Part shown: piece after piece, positions 13,252-23,900 of the stretch
Position numbering within the stretch: position 1 is the first letter of the stretch
Layout of the letters: every line of letters begins with the position of its first letter
Assembly: GCF_902459465.1 (NCBI RefSeq)
Contig: NC_047076.1
Span: 124,001-188,000, forward strand
Source: Asterias rubens
Lineage: Eukaryota; Echinodermata; Asteroidea; Forcipulatida; Asteriidae
Length of the DNA stretch: 64,000 bases
Reading direction: 5' to 3'
Translations under genes and position numbers: made by a program
The notes under the pieces: generated by a model
Databases searched by the model: none
Told to the model about the DNA's origin: nothing
Seen by the model: the letters and a program-made list of their open reading frames with translations, nothing else

Positions 13252-14125
13252 GAAAACATTTATGTAGCACCAAAAATCAACAAAAAATGGTGCTCAAGAC
13301 AGTTACATAAAGCGTAGAGCATAAAGTTAATTTAAAAAATTTGAGTTCGAACAGTACCAGTAGTTGAAACCCTGTGCATGATATCCAGTCTATTGGAGTT
13401 TGCACAGTAATAAGATGCAGATGCAAACACCACAGTAAAGTATCCTATTTATGATTATTTTGATATTGTTGTCTAGCTTGGAGTTACGTGTTCCTCTGCT
13501 TGATCATCACTTTACCTCCTACTATCTGTCACTACCTGCAAGTATGAGGCGCCCTCAACAGGGGATTGAGAAGTACCTTCTCAGGAAGGCGTTTGATGGG
13601 ACAGGACTTCTACCATCAGAGATCCTTTGGAGACCTAAGGAAGCATTCAGTGACGGTGTTTCCTCGGTTAAGAAATCATGGTACGAGAGTCTGCAAGAGT
13701 TTGTCAGCCAAGAGGTATGGTGATATTCTTTATTCATAAATATTTAAATGGCTGATAATAAAAGACATAGCTGGAGCTTTGTAAGACTGGCTGGCTTCAT
13801 GTTTTCACTGTTTATCCAATCAACAACAATCTGAGTCATTTATCTAGAATAACTAATTATTATTACTTTCTTGGGTTTTTTTCTGTAGGTGGATGACGCT
13901 ATGTTAGAGAATTCTCCCAAGAGATTTCCCTTCATCCCTCCAACAACCAAAGAATCTTATTTCTACCGTGAGGTATTTGAGAAGCACTTTAAGGGTCATG
14001 CTAAATGGATTCCATACAGGTGGATGCCAAAATGGTGTGGATATACAGATGATCCATCAGCAAGAGCACTTAAGCACTACAAGCAATCTGATGTAGACGA
14101 AGATAAGAAAGATATTGAAGTTTAG
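8487..14125 (+). CDS. ASNS: Asparagine synthetase (glutamine-hydrolysing)
   Basis: Makes asparagine from aspartate, glutamine and ATP in the cytosol. Coding exons: 8487-8735, 9008-9154, 9778-9868, 10212-10394, 10701-10793, 11088-11215, 12069-12195, 12863-13070, 13477-13714, 13889-14125; 566 residues (human 561). The N-terminal MCGIWAIFG gives the Cys2 nucleophile of the class II glutaminase domain, followed by HRGPDS and YNGEIYNYR. The synthetase domain has the ATP pyrophosphatase loop SGGLDSS (about 254-260), the FSGEGSDEL motif and the [10 protein letters not shown] block. The start is fixed because Cys2 must follow the removed Met. The exon at 8456 begins with an acceptor, so an untranslated exon lies upstream. 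The intron after exon 2 is GC-AG. Intron 7 of this model (from 11216) holds an eight-unit minisatellite. All key residues are intact. Confidence 0.98.
9155..9777 (+). other. GC-AG intron of ASNS
   Basis: The donor reads AAG|GCAAGT and the acceptor TTTACAG|GTTTAT. Joining 9154 to 9778 restores the conserved reading [18 protein letters not shown]. Every other ASNS intron read here is GT-AG. AAG|GCAAGT is the usual context of natural GC donors. Confidence 0.9.
10892..10931. repeat. (ATCA)n microsatellite
   Basis: About nine tandem ATCA units in an ASNS intron. A longer array of the same motif lies at 13193-13252 in a later ASNS intron. Confidence 0.9.
11544..12010 (+). repeat. 58-bp minisatellite, 8 copies, in an ASNS intron
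   Basis: Eight near-identical 58-bp units starting at about 11544, 11601, 11659, 11717, 11775, 11833, 11891 and 11949. Each contains AGTATTATTATCTGTAGTAT and ends TTTCCATTCTGCTTGCAG, a good 3' splice-site look-alike. The array sits just before the true acceptor of the next exon (exon from 12069). Confidence 0.92.
13193..13252. repeat. (ATCA)n microsatellite
   Basis: About 14 ATCA/ATTA units in the ASNS intron after exon 13070. The flank (ATTTATGTAGCACCAAAAAT) resembles the AT-rich, GCGC-type interspersed elements elsewhere in the window. Confidence 0.9.
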
Positions 14126-14312
14126 AATAGAGAGACACTTTCCTAAAGTTTGCCTGAATTGATGAGAACAGCAGTGTTTAACCATCACCTCATATTCTGC
14201 CAGTTAAAGCATGGAGGTTGGCTAGTTAAAGCATGGTTAAAGTTGTCAGTTCTTTACATTTTTCATGGTCAACTGCTCTCAAACTTATCTTAATTTTTTC
14301 TACAAGAAGATC

Positions 14313-14318
14313 AATAAA
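14313..14318 (+). terminator. ASNS poly(A) signal candidate
   Basis: AATAAA 188 bp after the ASNS stop codon, the first canonical hexamer in the 3' UTR. Confidence 0.6.
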
Positions 14319-15420
14319 GACATGGAGCTAAACTTGTGCAACTTTTATCGTCTCATATCAGCTATATACCAAACCCTTCAAGAAACTTTCAAAAGCCTGC
14401 AACCAGTAAAGTTAAATGGCTGAAGAACACACCCTTGGCTTGTTTTCTGACGGCTTAGAGTTCTTTTCTGAGTACAATGATCTTCGTCATAAAGTCCCAT
14501 TTTATACATTGATGTTGGCCCCAAGTAAAACTTCTGCGGCTAATACACCGGGCAGCGAAGATTACAGCACCTATTCACTTGTTTGATTGATTATACCAAC
14601 TGAAGATATAAGTTCGAAATTCATTTTGTTTAAATGCTGAAATAACTTTACTTTATTAAAACCATTCATAGCCAAAAAGTGTTTCATTAAAACTAATGGT
14701 TGCAGCATTTTACTACTGTGCCATTATTATAAAAATATGTTTGATTGATTTAAGTGATACTTCAAAAGTAAACTAGATGATTGATTGAAATGTATGTAAA
14801 CATCATGTGTAACCTGGTTGTTTATGTAAAAAAAACATCATCGTTGTTTAACAATAGGTTTAAACGAAATTGTTTTATTTTATGATTAAGTAGTATTTCA
14901 TTTAGAAAAGTTGTCTGTAATATGTGGGTGGGATTGGGGTATTCAATTAATAGTTAACAACAAAATTACTTGAAACAGTTATTTTTTATTTTAATTAATT
15001 TCTTTAAAAAACCCTAGACGTTTTTTGTTACATTTTCTGGCATTTTTTAGTCTACTTGAATGTCTTAAAGCCATTCAATTTGAAGTTGTTCTTACTATTT
15101 TTAAAATACATTTCACACTGGCAAACACTAAAAGGAATGACTTAAAAAGTTGTCTTGTTTTAATTTCTGTGTGAAAGAGTGGAACCTTTGAAGGTCAACA
15201 TCAATCCAGTATCACCATAGTAACGGGATAATGGTAATAAATAAATGTTAAAAACAATTTGTTTTCTGGTGTATGGTCTTCACATGAAAAAAAATACAAT
15301 TTTTTTTTACATTTGCGGGCATTTCTTGGTCCACTTGTTTTAAAAAAAAAATTTTTACACAAATTATTCGTTGCAATGTGACATCCAGCATTCACAGGAA
15401 GCAAGTACCAGGGTTTATGT

Positions 15421-16166
15421 TAAATAATCCATGCCCCTCGGGGTTTGATCATGTTCAATAATCCATGCCCCTCAGGGTTTGATCATGTTCAATAATCCAT
15501 GCCCCTCAGGGTTTGATCATGTTCAATAATCCATGCCCCTCAGGGTTTGATCATGTTCAATAATCCATGCCCCTCAGGGTTTGATCATGTTCAATAATCC
15601 ATGCCCCTCAGGGTTTGATCATGTTCAATAATCCATGCCCCTCAGGGTTTGATCATGTTCAATAATCCATGCCCCTCAGGGTTTGATCATGTTCAATAAT
15701 CCATGCCCCTCAGGGTTTGATCATGTTCAATAATCCATGCCCCTCAGGGTTTGATCATGTTCAATAATCCATGCCCCTCAGGGTTTGATCATGTTCAATA
15801 ATCCATGCCCCTCAGGGTTTGATCATGTTCAATAATCCATGCCCCTCAGGGTTTGATCATGTTCAATAATCCATGCCCCTCGGGGTTTGATCATGTTCAA
15901 TAATCCATGCCCCTCGGGGTTTGATCATGTTCAATAATCCATGCCCCTCAGGGTTTGATCATGTTCAATAATCCATGCCCCTCGGGGTTTGATCATGTTC
16001 AATAATCCATGCCCCTCGGGGTTTGATCATGTTCAATAATCCATGCCCCTCGGGGTTTGATCATGTTCAATAATCCATGCCCCTCGGGGTTTGATCATGT
16101 TCAATAATCCATGCCCCTCGGGGTTTGATCATGTTCAATAATCCATGCCCCTCAGGGTTTGATCAA
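15421..16166. repeat. 34-bp minisatellite, 22 copies
   Basis: Twenty-two head-to-tail units of 34 bp, containing AATCCATGCCCCTCRGGGTT and TGATCATGTTC. Units are almost identical apart from one A/G site in CCCCTC(A/G)GGG. The order along the array is G, twelve A, G, G, A, five G, A. The G form makes CCCCTCGGGG nearly self-complementary, and TGATCA is palindromic. Confidence 0.95.
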
Positions 16167-16407
16167 TGTTGCATGAACTGAGGTGTATCCGTAAGTTTTC
16201 TTGCCTTTTCATCGAAAATAACACATTTTTATGCAAATTTAAAAATCAGTGAGTGTTACGCGCCCAGGCGGGTCATAGCCATATTGAAGTTTCGTATATT
16301 TTTGCACAACACGGTACCATAAAAAAATAGACACTCGTCGTTTTGCAATAAACAGGCTTACTGTTTTGGTGTTCAACGCACCCTTCAATTTGAACGACAT
16401 CAGACCG

Positions 16408-19338
16408 ATGCCCGCCGCAATGTTTCGTATACAGTATTTATTATTCATTTTAACCGTTTCCATCTGCTTGGTGACTGGAAACCAAAGTCGTCTTGAGATT
16501 CTTCGGAACCTCTTGGTGGAAGTCCGTGGCTTGGATTCGGCATATTTAAGTAAGTTGCTACTGAAGTTTATAACTCCGGGTGTGACCACAAGGGCGGAAC
16601 CCAGCCGATTTCACAAAATGCTATCTCAAGTTTAGGATGTAATTATGCGTGGTAACGGAACTCATTAAAATTCCTAAGACTAATCCTAAGTTAGGATCCT
16701 AAGTTATGAAGAGGATAGAGCAATGGACGGCTGGATGTTTTTAACCCAGGGTTTTATAATAATAATAACCTTATATAGCGCTTTTTACAAACGCGATACA
16801 AAGTGCTTATGAAATACAATAGCAACCAAACAAAAAGATAAACTACATGTTTTACAGACAAAACAATGCAATTAACGATGATTCAATCTAGAGTAACTTA
16901 GGTGGGTTTTTAATTGGGATTTGAAGGAACTCAAATATATAGGGGCTCACAAAAGAAAAATAACTTTTGAGCGTTTTGAGGGTTGAATAGAAATAGAAAA
17001 ACCTTTAAGTAATTTAGATCTATAGTATCAATCTTTGTCAGTTACAGGAAAAGTTTCGGTAACATGCGATTGGGGGATTAGGGACGACGAAGCCTGAAGC
17101 CTCACGAGCTTTTGGCGTTTTGAGGGGTGAAATCAAGTGTCCGTGTGCCTAAAAATATGCACACTTGTCAAGCCCACACGTTTGGATCCGATTGCTGCGT
17201 TAGTTACTAATACATTAGTTACTAATACTTTGATGATAGGATTTCAAAGTAAAATAAAAAAATAGTGCCAAACACAGCTTGCGAAAAGGTGAAGAACTAC
17301 TTCCCTCAACTTCACCAGTTCGTAATTTTTCTGTGCGTTGCAGATGGCCAGGATGACGTAGACCTAATTAGTGAGAATTATTACAAAGTTCGCGATGGAA
17401 CACTCAATTGGTAAGGAACTGAACGATTTGCAGTAAAACATTAATATCATGGAAGGATGGAAATAATATTTGAGTTGAGTTTGAAATTGAAATTGAATAG
17501 AAGTAACAATTTACGTATCTTTAAATGCGGATCAATGCTTCGTTGTATAATAAAAAAAATTACATAAAAAGGCCTATACTGTTTTACTTAGAACTCAAAT
17601 GCACCGAAGTTCTGGACTCTTGAGCGGTAAAAGCTGACCTGATAAAATCCCTAATTTGGTTCCGTTCCTTGATCTATGGTTTTAGGAGTACTGTTGTGTA
17701 TGACCAGAAACAGCATAATACATTGACAGCTGGCCCCTCTGGAACTAATCACGATGAACTTGTGGCGCTGTTCGAAGGTATAACGCCATTTTGGTTTGAT
17801 TTTTAATAAGGTACTTTTTGTTTAATGAATGTATATCTACCACCAGCATGGTAGACCACCAATTAAGTGAGCACACAATGATCCACATGCCAAATTCACA
17901 AGCGTTAGCTTTTTATAGCCTGGAGCCGATTTCACAAAGATTTTATTGATCGTCTATAGTCAATAGTTGTTCGAAAGTGTGATGCCACAGAACAAATCAC
18001 GGTGGTGATACTGACATTATTTGTCTTACGATGGATTTGATTGCTTTGTGAAACCGCTATTAATTCACCGTTATGAAAAGTCACAGTTTTTGAATCAACA
18101 GGTGATAATAGGGTCTACGCTTTTGCTGGACTTGAATGCGCATCCAACGATGGTACAATCGAACGCAAGTATGTCTTCATCTCCTGGATTGGAGCAAGTG
18201 TGCCCCCCATTAAAAAATCTAAAGTCTCCAGAAAATAAGCCTTTCGTCAAAGCAATTTTTCTGGTGAGTTATTGTCAAAAAAAACAATTTCTCGGCGGGG
18301 GGGGGGGGCGTTCAGGTACTTAAAACTGCTCTATTCCTTTTGATTGTAAGTTTCAAGAGAACATTGATTTATAAAAAATATTCAATATCTTTAAATTTAA
18401 GAATGAATTACTTGAATATTTTATTAATATTAAAGAAGCTCGCAGGCAAACTGTGCCCAATTTCATTGAGCCCCTAAACACAAACACCTGCTTAGGACAA
18501 ACATCTTTTGCTAAGCACAAATAGGTTTGCCAGTCAGAACACCATAAAGTTACCATTGCTGTGAGCGGTAATGCCCCTTTCATTCTTAGCCAAGACATTT
18601 GCACAGCAGAATGTTCTGTTTACAGGCTTAAAGTCACCTGGAAGTGGTATTTTTTCAAAATAAAGCTTTTGTCACTAATATATGTGTTTTGATGAGTGGA
18701 ATGTGAATAAACAGTTAACTAAGGTTAAACAAAATCAGTTCTTATGTTATTTACAAATTTAAGAGTAGACCCCGACCCGAGAGGGCGCTGTTCGTGAAGT
18801 CAATCATGACTTTGCCTGTAATGCGTAGAGTAAACACAATTTCAAAGTACATGTACGGACCAAGTCGTGAGTTTGTACGTTTCAAAAAAACATTTTTTTG
18901 TTTTTTTTTTCGGCAATGCCGACCAGGTGTTTTGCTGCTGAATGCAGAAAAACACTTTTTGAAATGTACCAACTCACGACTTGGACGTACATGTACTTTG
19001 CACGTGTGTTTACTATACGCATTGCAGGCAAAGTCTGCCTCGATTGACGTCACAAAAGGGGTAGGCGGAGTCAGTCCCCCAAACAACTTTATATATTTTT
19101 TAAACATATAAATCGTGACAAACAATTACTAAAAAAATTGTTTTATTGTTCGTAAGCATATACTCTTATGTTTGAAAGGTGACTTTAAGTATTGATGCCC
19201 TATGTGTCCTACTCTGCTAGCTCACACAACTTGACCATCCATTACATTGAACGCTTTACTCTGTTTACTTTGCAGTCCTGGGACGAAGAGATCCTTGCTG
19301 ATGATATCTCTGAAGTGACGATTGAAGCTATGTGCTAA
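16408..19338 (+). CDS. Coactosin-like ADF-H protein with a signal-peptide first exon (frameshifted)
   Basis: The ADF homology domain of coactosins binds F-actin. Exons: 16408-16549, 17344-17410, 17686-17777, 18102-18263, 19276-19338; phases agree at the first three junctions. Residues such as VRDGTLNWSTVVYD, DNRVYAFAGLECAS and YVFISWIGASV align with coactosin. In frame, exon 4 stops at 18236-18238 after KVSRK (145 residues). Removing one base from the AAAA run there would continue as NKPFVKAIFL into SWDEEILADDISEVTIEAMC, matching coactosin's C-terminal helix; the full product would be 174 residues. The run may hold a sequencing error, or the gene may be decaying. Exon 1 encodes a hydrophobic leader (FRIQYLLFILTVSICLVTG) never expected on a cytosolic actin binder. 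Exon 1 is joined by phase alone, so it is the weakest part. Confidence 0.7.
16740..16830. repeat. AATAATAA/ATATAGCGC-type interspersed repeat fragment
   Basis: TAATAATAATAACCTTATAT followed by AGCGCTTTTTACAAACGCGA is one member of a family also glimpsed near 9176-9230, 11320-11400, 35044-35110 and 46370. It looks like the 3' end of a short retroposon. It lies in coactosin-like intron 1. Confidence 0.45.
18794..19053. mobile_element. Foldback element of about 260 bp
   Basis: Long imperfect inverted repeat: the left arm has GACTTTGCCTGTAATGCGTA and CAAGTCGTGAGTTTGTAC, the right arm ACGCATTGCAGGCAAAGTC and CCAACTCACGACTTGG. The tip is near the T-rich run at 18890-18910. The paired open frames on both strands here follow from the symmetry and are not genes. 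It lies in an intron of the coactosin-like gene. Confidence 0.85.
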
Positions 19339-19383
19339 AATGGATGAAGAGATCCGTTCATAAAAGAAATAATTATGTAGAAT

Positions 19384-19772
19384 TAAAGGCAGTGGACACT
19401 ATTGGTAATTACTCAAAATAATTACAAGCATAAAACCTTACTTGGTGACGAGTAATGGGGAGAGGTTGATGGTATAAAACATTGTGAGAAACGGCTCCCT
19501 CTGAAATGCCATAGTTTTCGAGAAAGAAGTAATTTTCCACGAATTTGATTTCGAGACCTCAGGTTTAGAACTTGAGGTCTCGAAATCAACCATAAACGCA
19601 CATGCACAACTTCGTGTGACAAGGGTGTTTTTTTTCTTTCATTATTATCTCGCAAGTTCGATGACCGATTGAACTCAAATTTTCACAGGTTTGTTATTTT
19701 ATGCATATGTTGAGATACACCAACTGTGAAGGCTAGTCTTTGACAATTACCAATAGTGTACACTGCCTTTAA
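19384..19772. mobile_element. Complete MITE, 389 bp, TTAA-flanked
   Basis: Terminal inverted repeats of about 28 bp with one mismatch: TTAAAGGCAGTGGACACTAT at the left and ATAGTGTACACTGCCTTTAA at the right. Both ends read TTAA, as in piggyBac-type target sites, although the TTAA also belongs to the inverted repeat. An inner inverted repeat, TTTCGAGACCTCAGG/AACTTGAGGTCTCGAAA, is centred near 19563. No transposase. Fragments of the same family lie at 39180-39345, near 29870 and at 60415-60468. Confidence 0.88.
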
Positions 19773-20516
19773 GCGCCAAATAACAGAATGCAGCTACCAG
19801 CCAAAAGACCACATAGTGACATATATTTTTGTGACGGTAACCTACTCATAATTTCTACTAAGCAGATAACAGTAGAACAATATTTTCTGCTGAGAAGCAG
19901 CTTCATGAAATTGGGCCCTGTTCTTTAAAAATCAACATGCTGTCGGATCGGAAACATTTCGGAAACCTGTGATTACGTCGTGATCTGCAGCTTTTTAGTA
20001 AAAATAAATGTGAGGAGTTGCGGCAATCGAATTTTAATATTAAACAATGATGATGTATGAAGTGGTTATCCCACAAGGTTTGAAAGTGTTACTTTGTAAC
20101 TAAATCATCATAATACATAATTACACCATGGAGGAAAATAAATTGGAACCGAAACTTTCGGACGATGCATTCATGATGTTTTACACGTCATGACGAACTC
20201 AGCACAAAACGGATCTTTAGTACAATGTCTCGTACATAAATTAATACTCTAGACAAAAGCCGGAATAAATCCAATTTGACGGCAAGTCGACGGCCGGGCG
20301 GCGAATTTGTTTTTTTCCCAAACGTCATTGCACTATTTTTTTCTCTGCCTCTGTGATTGGCCCTTTCCATCAAAATTACGTCATAATGAATTTGGCCTGC
20401 TCTTTTACCAAACCATCCAATGTCGTTTGGGGAAAAAATTTGCTCGCGGGCGTGGTCTCCAGCTATTTACAGTCGCTCTGCAGTTACAGTCAGCGCGCCG
20501 GTGTCGCATGCAATTA

Positions 20517-20830
20517 TGTCCTATAATGCAATACTATCCGGAGGACAGTATTGCATATGCAATCATGTCTGCTGGACGGTTTTGCATATGCAATCGTGTC
20601 CGCCCAGACGCTGCTGCATAATCATCAATTGTGTCCGCCCGGATACAGTTGCATATTATGCAAAAACCGTCCTTGCAGTAAATTAAACGCCCCTGGTCGA
20701 CGGACAAAGCTAACCAAAGTGTATGCACGCTCGCTTACCCGCGCTTGTCCACCGGACGTTTTTTGCATAACCCCGGACATGATTGCATTTGTATGCAAAA
20801 GTGTCCGGAGCGGACAGTATTGCACTGGGC
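20517..20830. promoter_or_regulatory. Cluster of TTGCATATGCAA / TGTCCG palindromic modules
   Basis: At least six repeats of a TTGCATA-type half or full palindrome next to TGTCCG or CGGACA, for example ATTGCATATGCAATCATGTC, TTGCATATGCAATCGTGTCC and TTGCATATTATGCAAAAACC. Spacing is irregular and orientation alternates. The cluster ends about 160 bp before the OVCA2-like ATG. ATGCAAAT-like octamers are typical POU-factor sites, but a decayed palindromic repeat would look the same. Confidence 0.45.
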
Positions 20831-20987
20831 GGCACACGTACCGGCGGGGCCTTGTTCTCAAAATAAAGGCCTCACAAATAACAAGAGCGCCCTCTACTGG
20901 TGGAAGAACAGTAGCGCATAACGTAACAAGAGAGCAAATTAATTATGTTGGATTTTGATGAATGGGTAAAAGGTGATAACACAAGAA

Positions 20988-23900
20988 ATGTCATCCATAG
21001 TGGCTGCTTCAAGTGATAAACTGAAGGTAGTAATTCTCAATTAATTTTTGTAAATCTCTCAGCCAGGGTCAGAAAGCCTAAAATTATAAAAAGGACTAAA
21101 TTGATCACAAAAAGACTAAACATCTTAGCTCACTCAGGCAAAATTTACATCAAAACTAGACATAAGAATTTGTTTGATAACAAATTCGAGGTGTTCGGAT
21201 TTCTGGCCTGAATTAACGAGCCATCACTTTTTAAGTTTAGTTGACTGGGGAGATAGTGAGCTATGCTGTGTGTTATTGTGAAAACAAAGTGAATAGCTAT
21301 TAAATAACCTTTTTTCTAAGCGTTTTTTAGAACTTCCAGTTTAAACAGGTGAAAAGGTCAATACAAGGTCATCAACATATTCTTTTTTGTGAAGTATAAA
21401 AAATTATGTGGAGCCCTTTCATATGGTGTATATTGTCGAGATGGCTTGTGTAGTTAAGGAAATATGAATTTATGAATATTGACGACTGTAGAAGAATGTT
21501 CATGAGAAGTTTCAAGTTCATACAAGTTTCAGTTTTTCTCAAAATTGGCGGAGAACGTTCAGGCAGAAGAAGACGGAGAAATGAAGGTTTGTCATATTAA
21601 ACTTCAGCTTCCGGTTTGACAGGATTTAAAGGTCAAATGGGGTCACACTTTGTGCAAAACATATAGAATTGCCAGAGAGCTCAAAATTGATGTAATGATT
21701 ATTAATGTACCACGTTTCATTAATAAGATACACAATTTTGTATGTACAAACTTATACTTCCGGGTTCGACCGGAAATGAAGGTCAAATGAGGTCACACAT
21801 TGTAAACATTTGTAGAATCGTCGAAGGGCCTTAAAATTAAGTTATTATATTAATACACAAAATAATATTATTCAGATACGATTTTTTATAAAACAAACTA
21901 CTACTTCCGGTTTCGACCGGAAGTAAAGGTCAAATGGGGTCACACCCTGTGTAAGATTTGTTTAATACTTCATGACCTTTCATATGGTGTAAAGATCACG
22001 TATGTAGCATATCTGATTCTGGAGATATGAGTATTTTAATAAAAAACTTCAATTTAATATAATGACGTCATCGATGACGTCATCATTCCAAATTTTGTTC
22101 TTTGTCATATACACGCTTTGGTCTAAGTACGTGGTAAGTTTCAAGTCCGTACATGCTGTATTTTTTGAGATAGCAAAATAATTTTTTTTTCGACCTCGTG
22201 TACCATTTTCGTTGTGACGTAGCTATGACGTCACACATTATATTTTTAGAATGCTCTTGAGTTTAAAAAAATTTTATGCATTGGACATTTTTTCATATTT
22301 TTATTCACTTAGGCTCTAGAGCCCAAAATAACATGATTTGTTACTTTAACTTCCGGTTTCGACCGGAAGTAAAGGTCAAATGGGGTCACGTTGTGCACCG
22401 CATTTGTAGATCTTTATAAGAGGTTTTATGTAAAAAAAAGAATCTTGAACGTAGCTCTTTTGGTTTTGAAGATATGATTTTTCTAATTATTTAAGGTTTA
22501 TTTCACGTTTATTTAACGTAATGACGTCATCAATGACGTCACCATTCCAAAAAAGTTGCGGTGCCGTCTACTCACCGAGGTTGATGTTCATGAGAAGTTT
22601 CAAGTTCATACAAGTTTCAGTTTTTCTCAAAATTGGCGGAGAACGTTCAGGCAGAAGAAGAAGACGGAGAAAAAAAAAAAAAAAAAAAAAAAACTTAACA
22701 ATAACAATAGGTTTTCGGCTAAAAGCCGAACACCTAAAAAGCTACTGCCTACTTTTTAGTTTGCAAACTAAAAAGTACTTTTTAGTACTTTTTAGTTTGC
22801 AAACTAAAAAGTAGGCAGTAGCCAGTGGTGGTGGTGGATTCCAGTTACTCCTAGAACTATTTCGGTTTCGTCCGGCTATCGTCTCCCATATATCAGGGAA
22901 GCCCATTCCAGTTTACTAAACACCAACGAACATCAGTAGTTGATAATAAGCTAGCCCACCTTGTTGAGCTGTTAATGGCTCCGCTTTTAACATCGGTCTC
23001 ATCACTGTCACCATTACACAGTGATGAGACCGATGTTAAAAGCGGAGCCATTAACAGCTCAACAAGGTGGGCTAATAATAAACCTATTCGCTATAGACCT
23101 TATGCACATGACGTCATTTCAGTACGGCGCCCCCGCATTGAGGTCAAAAGGAGGTTGTTCATTGGCCAATCTATGTGCGTTTCGATTGTTTCGTCACCGT
23201 TTGACCTCAAAGATGGCGGCTGGATGACGTCAATGCATAGGGTCTATTGCAGCTGCGCATGTCCGTTACTGCTGACAACGCAATTTGTTTATCTCCAAAA
23301 AGGTCACGGGAGATAAACAAATTGCGTTGTCAGCAGTAACGGACATGCGCAGCTGCAATAGCGAATAGGCTTATTGGTTGGTTTTGTTTATTGGGCTATA
23401 GCATTTCCCATTCAACAGTTAGGATCATCCTTGTTACCAATGTTTGTGCGCAGTACAGCGCCGCCGTGCATTGTTGGTGCTATGCGGCGCTATATGATTT
23501 TTGGTTGTCAGTCATTTGTGTGATTTTACATGTTATACTTTTAAAATACATAAAATAACAATGATCTTTATGTCAGTTATATAAAACAAATATTGAGTGG
23601 CTTTAATTCGTGGAATGGAAGGAATATTATCGCTCTGTAAAATTTGAATTGGCTCGATCACAATTTTGAGGTTGAGTCATAATTTTGAGTAGTCTCGAGT
23701 CACAATTTCAGTGACTCAGACTTAACTCGAGTCATGTCGGCAAAAGACTAATGGACTCAATTATCATGCATCAGACTTGACTTGAGGACCTAGTGTGACT
23801 CATATAAGTCACATATTTTATCAAACCATAGGGCCTACTCCCTTTTTTTGTAAACTAAAAACAATTGCGATGATCTGATCATCAAGCAAATGATGGAATA

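Larger units (their letters stand above)
14126..16407. other. ASNS 3' UTR and intergenic region with a 34-bp satellite
   Basis: Contains the ASNS 3' UTR with AATAAA at 14313-14318, then AT-rich unique-looking sequence to about 15420, then the 34-bp array to 16166, then the 5' flank of the coactosin-like gene. No other gene is seen. Confidence 0.7.
19339..20987. other. Intergenic region between the coactosin-like and OVCA2-like genes
   Basis: Holds a complete DNA transposon derivative (19384-19772), about 600 bp of unremarkable sequence, then a GC-richer block with repeated TTGCATATGCAA motifs (20517-20830) just before the OVCA2-like start. No coding gene was supported; the open frames at 20307-20958 overlap each other in several frames and have no recognisable protein. 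Confidence 0.65.

Noticed and set aside
15421-16166. CRISPR-like regular array
   Set aside because: The 34-bp units are contiguous with no unique spacers, and the context is an animal nuclear genome.
18751-19125. Overlapping open frames of 124 and 105 codons on opposite strands
   Set aside because: The region is a long inverted repeat, so frames mirror each other; no known domain.
20307-20958. Several overlapping frames up to 135 codons
   Set aside because: They overlap in different frames over a palindromic repeat cluster and show no family similarity.
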